Positions 46,511-54,984 of a stretch of DNA of 64,000 nucleotides are shown piece after piece. Source of the stretch: Isoetes taiwanensis. Taxonomy: Eukaryota > Streptophyta > Lycopodiopsida > Isoetales > Isoetaceae. The stretch's first letter is position 1. Each line of letters begins with the position of its first letter. Where the stretch lies: contig JAJEKV010000066.1 in assembly GCA_021234155.1 (NCBI GenBank), forward strand, positions 5,751,817 through 5,815,816. The letters run 5' to 3'. The notes under the pieces are model-generated. The model was not told where the DNA came from, made no database searches, and saw only the letters and a program-made list of their open reading frames with translations. Made by a program: the position numbers and the translations under genes.

Positions 46511-47767
46511 CTAAGGATGCTCCCCCCGAATCCTACGGGCGAGGGCTAAATCCTTAGGCATTATGGTTACCCTCTTTGCGTGGATCGCGCAAAGATTGGC
46601 GTCACCAAAAAGTGCCACCAAATAGGCTTCAGCAGCCTCTTGGAGTGCCAAAATAGCAAAAGTCTGGAAACGGAGGTCGGTCTTGAACTCCTGTGCAATC
46701 TCCCGGACCAACCTCTGGAAGGGGAGCTTCCGTATCAGAAGTTGAGTTGACTTCTGAAACTTACGGATCTCCCGTAAGGCCACGGTACCGGGTTTATATC
46801 GGTGGGGCTTCCTCTGGGGAGGAGGGGTTGGAGGCGGCCCTCTTGGTGCAGGAACGGTCTTGGCCCCAACAGTCGGTCGGGACACATCCACCCGCTGCTG
46901 CCTTCGATTGGAGCTCGCATTCTTACCAAAAGCACCGACAGTTCGTAACTTATCCTTGTATTGACTGCCAGTCTTCCGGGCTAAACCCTTCCTCCGGTGC
47001 TTAACGGTCACATGCTCCGTGTGGGTTGGGCCCGACCCGCTTCCAGATCCCCCGTCCCCCTGTGGGTTCGTCTGGTCTTGCTGAGCCTTCTTCTCCCTTG
47101 CGAGCCTCTCCTGTTCTTCCCGGTACTCCCGGGCTCTCCTCAGATCTTCTTGAATCTGAGCGAATTGTTGGGCGGCGCTTCGGCGAAGAAGTTCAGCATG
47201 GTACCGGTTGGGTCGCTGGTTCATATCAATCTGGATCGTTGTCAGGTAATCCAGACTGATATCAGGGATTGGGGCTTCCCACATGAAGCTCTGAGAGCCT
47301 TCATCCCATTCGTACGGGGGAACCTCAATTTCCCTGCCATCTATGACGCCAAAGCCGTCCCCTAAATACCGGTACTCCCTGCCACGAGTAGCTGTATCTG
47401 CTCGCTCTACCTCCCGATGGTCATCTTCCCTGGCGAAGGCCCTAATGCGATCAGCTTCTGCCCTGATATCCTCCTCCTCGGTATGGCCCTCTTGCTCGGG
47501 AGGATAGAACTTAATCAGCATCATAACCATGTCAGGTTGCTCGACAATGGTGTAAGAAAGCTGACGAAGGTTCAGCCGGATCAGGAATGGCTCCGAGAAG
47601 TGATAGATAGGATAGGGAATCCTATCGTTATTCTCAAAACGGTTCACCAACTCATCCAGAAGGATGTCGATGAAGGCCGGGTCGGTAGCCATGTGCCGGG
47701 CAATCAAGGCATAGATCTGCACTATGCTTAGGGTCTTTGGGTCGATGGTGCTCTTGGTATTGGCCAT
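46511..47767 (-). CDS. E2 ORF1: novel N-terminal region fused to histone H3 core
   Basis: 418 codons from ATG 47767 ([20 protein letters not shown]; good context, CCACTATGG). An upstream in-frame ATG at 47941 would add 58 leader-like residues. Residues 1-180 are a novel, mostly helical region, followed by a charged helix ([20 protein letters not shown], about 200-230). Residues 235-319 are a G/S-, then K/R- and P-rich linker ([25 protein letters not shown]). Residues 320-418 align without gaps to histone H3 from K37 to the C-terminus: [60 protein letters not shown] and [20 protein letters not shown] count about 14 differences in 99 from plant H3.3 as I recall it. DNA- and H4-contacting arginines and K56, K79, K115 and K122 are kept. 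The canonical tail (K4, K9, K27 contexts) is absent. No intron is visible. It lies between the primer binding site and gag-pol of E2, same strand. Confidence 0.9.
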   Translation of the reverse strand: MANTKSTIDPKTLSIVQIYALIARHMATDPAFIDILLDELVNRFENNDRIPYPIYHFSEPFLIRLNLRQLSYTIVEQPDMVMMLIKFYPPEQEGHTEEEDIRAEADRIRAFAREDDHREVERADTATRGREYRYLGDGFGVIDGREIEVPPYEWDEGSQSFMWEAPIPDISLDYLTTIQIDMNQRPNRYHAELLRRSAAQQFAQIQEDLRRAREYREEQERLAREKKAQQDQTNPQGDGGSGSGSGPTHTEHVTVKHRRKGLARKTGSQYKDKLRTVGAFGKNASSNRRQQRVDVSRPTVGAKTVPAPRGPPPTPPPQRKPHRYKPGTVALREIRKFQKSTQLLIRKLPFQRLVREIAQEFKTDLRFQTFAILALQEAAEAYLVALFGDANLCAIHAKRVTIMPKDLALARRIRGEHP

Positions 47768-48633
47768 AGTGGTAGCACTAAGGTCGATGAAGTCAAGCGG
47801 TGAGGCGCTGGTGGTGGGAAAAACGGCAAGGGAGGCGCTAGGGTTCCCCAAAACACAAGGGCGATGAAGCAACGTCACGTCGGGTTGCGATGGCGGGCAG
47901 CGGCTCTGGCGGTCGAAGGTGCTGAAGACAAGGCAAAACAAATAACAAGAAGAAATTTGAACGGCCAGATAACTTTTTTTAAAAAAAGTTTTAAAATTTT
48001 TCCTATTAACTTTTAAATTTTTATTATTATAAAATGATTATATGGCGGAAATACGCGAGGCATACGGTCGGGCGCCGGCTGCATTATACGTGCTCCCGCC
48101 TCGACTAGGGGTCGTCGAAAAGCAAGCGGCGCCCGAGTTGACCTGGCGGCCCGTTGACTCGCCCGACCGGCCGCCGACCGCGTTGACCGCCGACTAGGGG
48201 TCGCCGAAGCGCCCTCGAGTTGACCCCGGGCGTCCCAGCTGACTCCGTCTGACCGGTCGGGCGCCGACTGCATTTTCGGCTCTTCTACCCTGTCTGCAAG
48301 ACGACAAAAAGCAAGCGGCGCCCGAGTGGGTTTTCGGGCCTGCCCTTGACCATTTTTCGCCTGGAGACGACCGTCCTAGGGCAATTTGAGTATGCCCGAT
48401 CCAATGGACGCACCTTCTCCGTCATTTGAGCTACTCACTGACATTTACAATTCTTCCAATTCTTGGGCCCTCCAGCCGCCCTATCCTTCTTGAAGCTACA
48501 ATTTCCTAATTTAACCTAACACCGAACCAAACATCAAAGAGGACTAACAACACATTAACTTAGCCTCCTCCTAACTACCGTGCTACGAGTTAGTGTTTGG
48601 CCAGTGCTATGATTTCGAGCAACCGAAATCACG
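47768..48633 (-). other. E2 5' leader, GC-rich with internal repeats
   Basis: About 870 bp lie between the primer binding site and the H3-fold ORF. 48050-48330 is very GC-rich with repeated pieces such as GGTCGGGCGCCG, GACTAGGGGTCG and AAGCAAGCGGCGCCCGAGT, able to form strong secondary structure. No ORF is credible. Packaging or translation-initiation structure is possible but not shown. Confidence 0.5.
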
Positions 48634-48645
48634 GCTCTGATACCA
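48634..48645 (-). other. E2 primer binding site (initiator Met tRNA)
   Basis: Coding strand TGGTATCAGAGC lies one base inside the 5' LTR end. It is complementary to the 3' end of plant initiator methionine tRNA, the standard primer of many plant LTR retrotransposons. It fixes which LTR is 5'. Confidence 0.9.
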
Positions 48646-48646
48646 C

Positions 48647-49132
48647 TGTGACGCTCCCAGAATATATACGACCCCCGACCGTATACATACGGGGACTTTC
48701 CCCTCCCATGGCGACCATCATCGCGGCGAAGCAGGCCCTCCATCTAACCCGGCCGTCTTACGAGACGCCGGTGTGAAGGACACCTGAGGGGGTCATTCGC
48801 CCACGCCGATGGGCCTACGTCGTGGAAGCATGAATACAAGGGTTAGCACACAGCATAAATCATATATAAGTGGCCACCACGAAGGGTGGCGCATCCATCC
48901 AACTACTAACAACACAGAATATGCATCTAACTAAGAAGACACCCAAAAGCCCAGGTTCTACCCTGGCTCAGACTCTAGTGGGGAGCTACCGACCTACCGG
49001 GTCTCGGGGAGATCGCCAGGACCGAATCTTGGCATGGCGCTACGCGGCATAGAACATCGGCTAGGGTTGTCCACTCCATCCGCCCCTCCTGTGCACACTT
49101 TGCAGATGGGTCGATTCACGCTATGGCTTCGC
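48647..49132 (-). repeat. E2 5' LTR, part 1
   Basis: Matches 30180-30673 of the 3' LTR, starting TGTGACGCTCCCAG. It stops at CTTCGC where the CACTA-like element begins; the last three bases, CGC, are the target duplication. Confidence 0.9.
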
Positions 49133-49139
49133 CACACTG

Positions 49140-51150
49140 ACCCCAATTTTTGGTCCACAGTTGTTTTTTAGTTGTACGGAAGTGTTGTTTTATGCCAAAA
49201 ACAACACCAAAATGACCCCAAAAGTCCACGTGGCCCGTTTATCCGGATTTGCACAAAGAGACAGTGGTTTTTGGCAAAAATTCCAATCGCGGGTTTTTCG
49301 CGCGCTTTTTGTTTTTGATCAACGTGTCCTTTTTTTTTTCATTGTTTTTCACGAACTTTTGTCAACGCGTGGTTTTTCTTGACTTGTTGTTTTTGGAGGA
49401 GCCACGCTGCGTTGTTTGTATTCCAAAAAACACATGTAGGTTTGAATATTAATACGTGGAAAATTGAAAAAGAATAGTTTTTTTTTTTCCTTTTCAATGT
49501 GTGTTGTTTTGTTTTCTCCACTTGTAGTTCTTTAAGTTAACATTGTTTTCACAAAAGAAAATACGTAATATCTAAGAAATCCACATGTATTATTTTAGAA
49601 TAATTGTTGTTTTCAAATGTTGTTTTACTACGACAATATGTAGTTATTAGATATACCTTTTTTTTCTATATGTATTAATGTTTTTTCTTTACATGTTGGT
49701 TTTAAAAGTTATTATTGTTTTCTTAAAAAACAATACGTAGTTTTAAAGAAACCCACATATAGGGAACATTGTTTTCCTTGATTTGATATGTAGCTATTAA
49801 GAAGTAGACACGTTGTTTCTTAATTCTCAATGAAATAAAATATATGTGGCTTTTATTTAAATTTAGAGAAACAACCTGTTTGGTCCGCTCTGGAACATCT
49901 GTCTAACTAATCAAATATTGACACGTGGCACTCAATTTTTCAAAAAAAAAAACAATTATATATTAGCTATTGATAATTTCAATCTACTAAAAGGAAAAAG
50001 ACATCATGGAGCAAGCATCATTTGAATGTCTACTAAACTCAAGTTTGCCTTTAAGTTTTGATCTTAATTGATTCCATATTTAAACTCAAGCTTGCCTTGA
50101 AACACAGATTATATTTTCACAAATTTATATATTGTATAAACTCAATTTTGCTTTATTCAAATTCTTGCCATGGAGCTGATTTGATACATAGTAAATGATA
50201 TGCATATTCTTCTTTTCATGGCACTGCCGCCTTGCAAACCTGTCTGTTTCCATTCTGAAGAAAAGAAAGATCCCTTTAACAATCTTTGACAAGTTCGCAT
50301 GTTTCTTTACAAATGGAGGGCTGCCAAATGCATTTTCTGCAGTTTCTAATCCTCTCTCTTCTGCATAATAAAACACCGTGACAGTCCACCCCTTCATAGA
50401 AAAAAAAAAGATGCCAATGCTCTTCCCCGCAAAAACAACACAATAGAATATTGAGTGCTCAATTGATCTTATTTTGAAGTAGACAGAACAATCGTTATGC
50501 TCATTGCCAAATTTTGACTAACCTTTTATTCAAAAATTGGTTTAAAAAGACAACAATGTTCAAAAATTGGTTTAGAAAGACAACAATGTTGGTCCTTTTC
50601 CAGTTCAAAGGCATATCAAAAACAATTAGCTTGCAGTATTCTTACTACGTTCTAGTTTCATATTCATAGAAACAGAATCGCCTATGTAGTTTCTAGAAAT
50701 ACATCATGGGCATATGCAATCGGGGAGGAAATAGAGAGTAGAATAAGATTTACCGATCCACGAGCCCCCCCCCCGTGACAAGAGCTGCCAAGCCTTCTTC
50801 GATCCTCATTCCAAATCTACTCATTTGGATTAAGTCATCTTTAAGGATCTGCAACGGAAGCTCGGATGGGACGGACTAGGTCATCCGTGATTGAAAGAAC
50901 AGATTAGATTTTTTTACAAGATCAAGAGAGCAGATGAATATGCTTTTTGGTTTGGAGTTACCTTGGAGTCCAAGCCACATCTTCTGGTAGCCCTCTACCG
51001 CCATAGCCGCACCTCCAAACTCGAGAACAATTAATTATTCGTAATCTAGGCTGTCCGTGCATTGTCTTGTCCAGATTTATTGCAGCTCATGTCCATTTGA
51101 CTACCCTTACGCATCCGTGCGCGCCAGAGGCATTTCCGGCTCCATCGATG
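49140..51150. other. Left subterminal region of CACTA-like element, no gene
   Basis: AT-rich, with repeated TTGTTTT runs and short motifs AATACGT(A/G), CCACATGTA and ACATGT. No transposase ORF is present. A poly-C run at 50765-50774 and the 50500-50600 duplication (TTCAAAAATTGGTTTA, AAAGACAACAATGTT) are the only other structures. Confidence 0.5.
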
Positions 51151-51274
51151 GATCTATGTAATGACCTTGATGTTCTTGATATTTTCCTGGCCTTTTTTTA
51201 CAGGCCATTTTATACCAGTTGATGCAGCGACAGAGCACCCACATCAAGAAGAAGCTTTGCCATCGCCAAGCAAA

Positions 51275-51560
51275 GGAGCTCTGCCGGATTCGCCAACGCC
51301 AAGGGGCGCCATTGCCAAGGGGGAGAGAGGAAAAAAAACAGGGAGGAAAGCGAGGGAGAGAGGAAAAACACAGGGAGGAGCTCTGCCGGATTCACCATCG
51401 CCAAGGGGCGCCATAGCCAAGGGGTAGAGAGGAAAAAAACAGGGAGGAAAGCACAGGGAGAGAGGAAAAACATAGGAAGGAGCTCTGCCGGATTCGCCAT
51501 CGCCAAGCGGCGCCATAGTCAAGGGGGAGAGAGGAAAAACACAGAGAGGAAAGCACAGGG
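51275..51560. repeat. About 102-bp tandem repeat, 2.8 copies
   Basis: GGAGCTCTGCCGGATTC recurs at about 51275, 51377 and 51479. Each is followed by GCCAAGGGGCGCCAT (or a variant), GGGAGAGAGGAAAAA and AGGGAGGAAAG. The open frames across it simply reflect the repeat. Confidence 0.75.
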
Positions 51561-52560
51561 CGGAGGGAAACACATGGCGCAAGGCCAATCACATTAGAGG
51601 ACTTGGATCAACATCTTAGCCGTTCATCGTGCTGTCAATCTCGACCATCAATTTCAAGGGCCAATATCTAACATAATAAAATGGGGATGAAGATCTCAAC
51701 CGTCCATCTTGACGGTTTAATAAAATACTACTTGCATTTGCATGCATATTTTTTAAATATATATAATAAATTTTATCCCCCCTTTTTTTTTCCTACTACA
51801 GGGGGCTATTGTTTCTCCTATTGTGCCCCACTCTTTTCTCTCTGCCGCCTTTTTATATACAACTCCCTACCCCTACCCTTGAGGTATGGCGATGCCCATA
51901 TATTTCTTCTGGGATGTCGAGTAGCGATTGCCCTTGAAAACTATTTCTAGTCGATCCTTTAGGTGGATTCGCTGCAATTGCCTCAGAATCGGCTGCTTGG
52001 CAATGCACACGAAGTTGGTTTAGCTTGATCCGCTTACCAAATGTTTTTTCCTGTGTTCTTAAGAAAGCAAAAACATTCTCGAAATTTTAAATGATAAAAG
52101 GAAAAGGTTATATGCACACCAAATAAAACCCGCAATAGCAAAGGTCGAGATTGTAAGAGCTTCAACAACTCGCAAGATGTTTTTATATCGAGGGCCCTCG
52201 CATGGTAGCAATGTACCGGATAGCATAGGCAAAGGCAAAAATGTAGTTGCCGAGTGTTTAGAACTATTTCCATCCTAAAGTAACAGAATGGAATAGATGC
52301 GTAACAAAATTCTGAGAAGATTATATGGTTCGAAAAATAATAGCTTGGCGTGGAAAGAATTACTCCTCCTCACATTGGAAGCCCACCAACCAAGCTAGCC
52401 GGATCTGCCAATCCTATGAAAACTAGCATTAAAACCGGAGATAATATCGAAGTTCCGAACCCGCAGTTTCCAACATAAGTAGAAGCAAAAAAAAACATCT
52501 CGGATCTCAAAAAATAGAACCAAGGCGTGCAAGCACCGCTCTATAGGCTTATGCCCACGC

Positions 52561-53415
52561 AGCATGTTGGAGCCCACATGGCATGTTTGAGCCACGCTGG
52601 CATGTTTGAGCCTAGGTGGCATGTTAAAGCCAAGGTGGCATGTTGGAGTCTAGATGACATGTTTGAGCCATCTTGGCATGTTGGAGCCTAGGTGGCGGCT
52701 TGAGCCATCTTGGCATGTTTGAGCCTAGGTGGCATGTTGGAGCCTGCATGGCATGTTTGAGCCACCTTGGCATGTTTGAGCCTAGTTGGCATGTTGGAGC
52801 CAAGGTGGCATGTTTTGAGCCTAGGTGGCTTGTTTGAGCCATCTTGGCATGTTTGAGCCACCTTGGCATGTTTGAGACTATGTGGCATGTTGGAGCACAT
52901 GTGGCATGTTTGAGCCTAAGTGGCATGTTGTAGCCTGGGTGGCGTGTTTGAGCCATCTTGGCATGTTTGAGCCACATTGGCATGTTAGAGCCTAGTGGCA
53001 TGTTTGGGCCCATGTGGCATGTTTGAGCCACCTTGGCATGTTGGAGCCTAGGTGGCATGTTGGAGTTTAGGTGGCATGTTGGAGCCTAGATGTCATGTTT
53101 GAGCCACCTTGGCATGTTGGAGCCTAGGTGGCATGCTTGAGCCACCTTGGCATGTTGGTGCCTAGGTGGCATGTTGGTGCCTGCGTGTCATGTTTGAGCC
53201 ACCTTGGCATGTTTGAGCCTAGGTGGCATGTTGGAGCCCTTGTGGTATACTTGAGCCACCTCGACATGTTTGAACCACCTTGGCATGTTGGAGTCTATTT
53301 GGCATGTTGGAGCCCATGTGGCATGTTTGAGCCACCTTGGCATGTTTGAGCCTAGGTGGCATGTCGGGAATCTAGGTGGCATGTTTGAGACTAGGTGTTT
53401 GAGACTAGGTGGCAC
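52561..53415. repeat. 19-bp minisatellite array A
   Basis: The unit is GGCATGTT(T/G)GAGCC followed by ACCTT, TAGGT or CACGT-type endings: 19 bp, about 44 copies with frequent variants. Because 19 is not a multiple of 3, the open frames encode a 19-residue cycle (MPPRLKHAKVAQTCHLGSN on the minus strand). That is a repeat artefact rather than a protein family I know. Confidence 0.85.
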
Positions 53416-53424
53416 CACGCAGGT

Positions 53425-53945
53425 TTCAACATGCAACCTAGGCTCCAACATGCCAAGGTGGCTCGAACATGCCACCTAGGCACCAACATGCCACCTAGGC
53501 TCAAACATGCCACGGTGGCTCAAACATGCCAAGGTGGCTCAAACATGCAACGCGGGCTCCAACATGCCAAGTTGGCTCAAACATGCTATGTTGGCTCCAA
53601 CATGCCAAGGTGGCTCAGTGCATGCCAAGGTGGCTCAGATATGCCACCTAGGCTCCTACATGACAAGGTGGCTCAAACATGCCACGTGGGCTCCAACATG
53701 CCACCTAGGTTCCAACATGCCAAGGTGGCTCAAACATGCCACGTGGACTCCAACATGCCACGTGGGCTCTAACATGCCAAGGTGGCTCAAACATGCCACC
53801 TAAGCTCTAACATGCCACCTAGGCTCAAACATGTCAATGTGGCTCCATATGCCACGTGGTAACATGCTCCAACATGCCACCTAGGTTCCAACATGCAAAG
53901 GTGGCTCATGCATGCCACCTAGGCTCAAGCATGCCACCTAGGCAC
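53425..53945. repeat. 19-bp minisatellite array B, opposite orientation
   Basis: Same unit as array A, but read as GGCTC(C/A)AACATGCC with AAGGT or ACCTA, i.e. inverted. About 27 copies. Arrays A and B form a head-to-head palindrome with its centre at about 53415-53425. Confidence 0.85.
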
Positions 53946-54080
53946 TCCAAGTGGTGACATGGCATGTCAAGTAAGCAAGGCCAAGTTTTGACTAGGCCAA
54001 AAATGAAAAGATGTCCATCTTTGGTCTTTTCATTGGGTGATGTTGGCAAATTTTGGGTGACATATGGCTAGATGGTGGTG
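53946..54080. repeat. Left arm flank of long inverted repeat
   Basis: This segment (AAGTGGTGACATGGCATG, GTTTTGACTAGGCCAAAAA, GATGTCCATCTTTGGTC) is the reverse complement, at roughly 90%, of 57893-58025. It extends the inverted repeat formed by arrays B and C into unique sequence. Confidence 0.85.
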
Positions 54081-54167
54081 ACGTGACTAGGACTTTATGC
54101 AAGAAATATGATAACCTTTGAAATTTTTGTAGAGGAGTTTGGCAAGGGATAGAATAGAAGGATCTTG

Positions 54168-54975
54168 GAGAACTCACAAGCCCCTTTCCAGTGAAGGGGA
54201 GTCTGGATCAGCATGTTGCGCAGGGGGATTCGACCCCATCTCCGGGCATGGTCCCCAAAGCATACACAGAGAACTCCATGCAAAGTTTCGATGTGTGAGT
54301 CTCCGCCTTGACGCTGAGATGTAAACCCTAGCAAACCCTAGGGTTTGATAGGGTTTACATTCTCGATGTGCTCCGATGACCCGCAGGGCCCGTGATCCGA
54401 CATAGAATACCCGCGGCCGGATTACCCTCATGGCACCGGGAGACAGAGCCAAATTTCCCGGCAAAGATACCTTTTCGAGACTCCTTCACAAGCCCCTTTC
54501 CAAAGTGAAGGGGAGTCTGAAAAGCATGCTTCATTGAGGGGGGGATTCGACCCATCTCCGGCATGGTCCCCGAGCATACACGTGAACTCCATGCAAAGTT
54601 TCGATGTGTGAGTCTCCGCCTTGACGCTCGAGATGTAAACCCTAGCAAACCCTAGGGTTTGATAGGGTTTACATCTGGGATGTCTCCGGCGACCCGCAGG
54701 GCCCGTGATCCGACGTGGAATACCCGTGGCCGGATTACCCTCATGGCATGGGAGACAGAGCCAAATTTCCGGTGCAAAGATACCTTTGGAGACTCCCTTC
54801 ACAAGCCCCTTTCCAAAGGAAGGGGAGTCTCTGAAAGCATGCCGCTTTGGGGGATTTGACCCCATCTCCCCCCCATGGTCCCGTGAGCATACATAGAGAA
54901 CTCTATGCAAAGTTTCGGATGTGTTAGTCTCCGCTTTGGCCGCCGAGATGTAAACCCTACCAAACCCTCTGATCA
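54168..54975. repeat. About 310-bp tandem repeat with telobox palindromes
   Basis: Copies start at about 54168, 54475 and 54788 (the third is truncated), each with CACAAGCCCCTTTCC, CATGCAAAGTTTCG(G)ATGTG, AGTCTCCGC and GATGTAAACCCTA. At 54321-54358 and 54635-54672 lies a near-perfect palindrome of plant telomere-type motifs: arms GTAAACCCTAGCAAACCC and GGGTTTGATAGGGTTTAC, 17 of 18 paired. Confidence 0.8.
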
Positions 54976-54984
54976 AGAGGGCCG

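Noticed and set aside
46511-46810. Centromeric histone (CenH3) as identity of the H3-like domain
   Set aside because: There is no loop-1 insertion or divergent alpha-1/alpha-2. The domain is far closer to canonical H3/H3.3, including [16 protein letters not shown] and FKTDLRFQ.
46511-47767. Ordinary host histone gene lying by chance between elements
   Set aside because: It sits inside the element between PBS and gag, on the same strand, fused in frame to about 320 non-histone residues, with no host promoter or histone tail. Confirmation from other copies is still needed.
48013-48273. GC-rich minus-strand ORF in the E2 leader
   Set aside because: Arginine/alanine-rich translation of internal GC repeats, open by composition; no start context or motif.
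51210-51592. Overlapping ORFs with repeated 'LAMAPLGDGESGRAP' text
   Set aside because: A by-product of the 102-bp tandem repeat, open in several frames on both strands.
52561-53970. Long ORFs encoding a 19-residue repeating peptide
   Set aside because: They follow directly from a 19-bp minisatellite lacking stops in some frames, occur on both strands, and vary without codon-position bias. Not called as genes.
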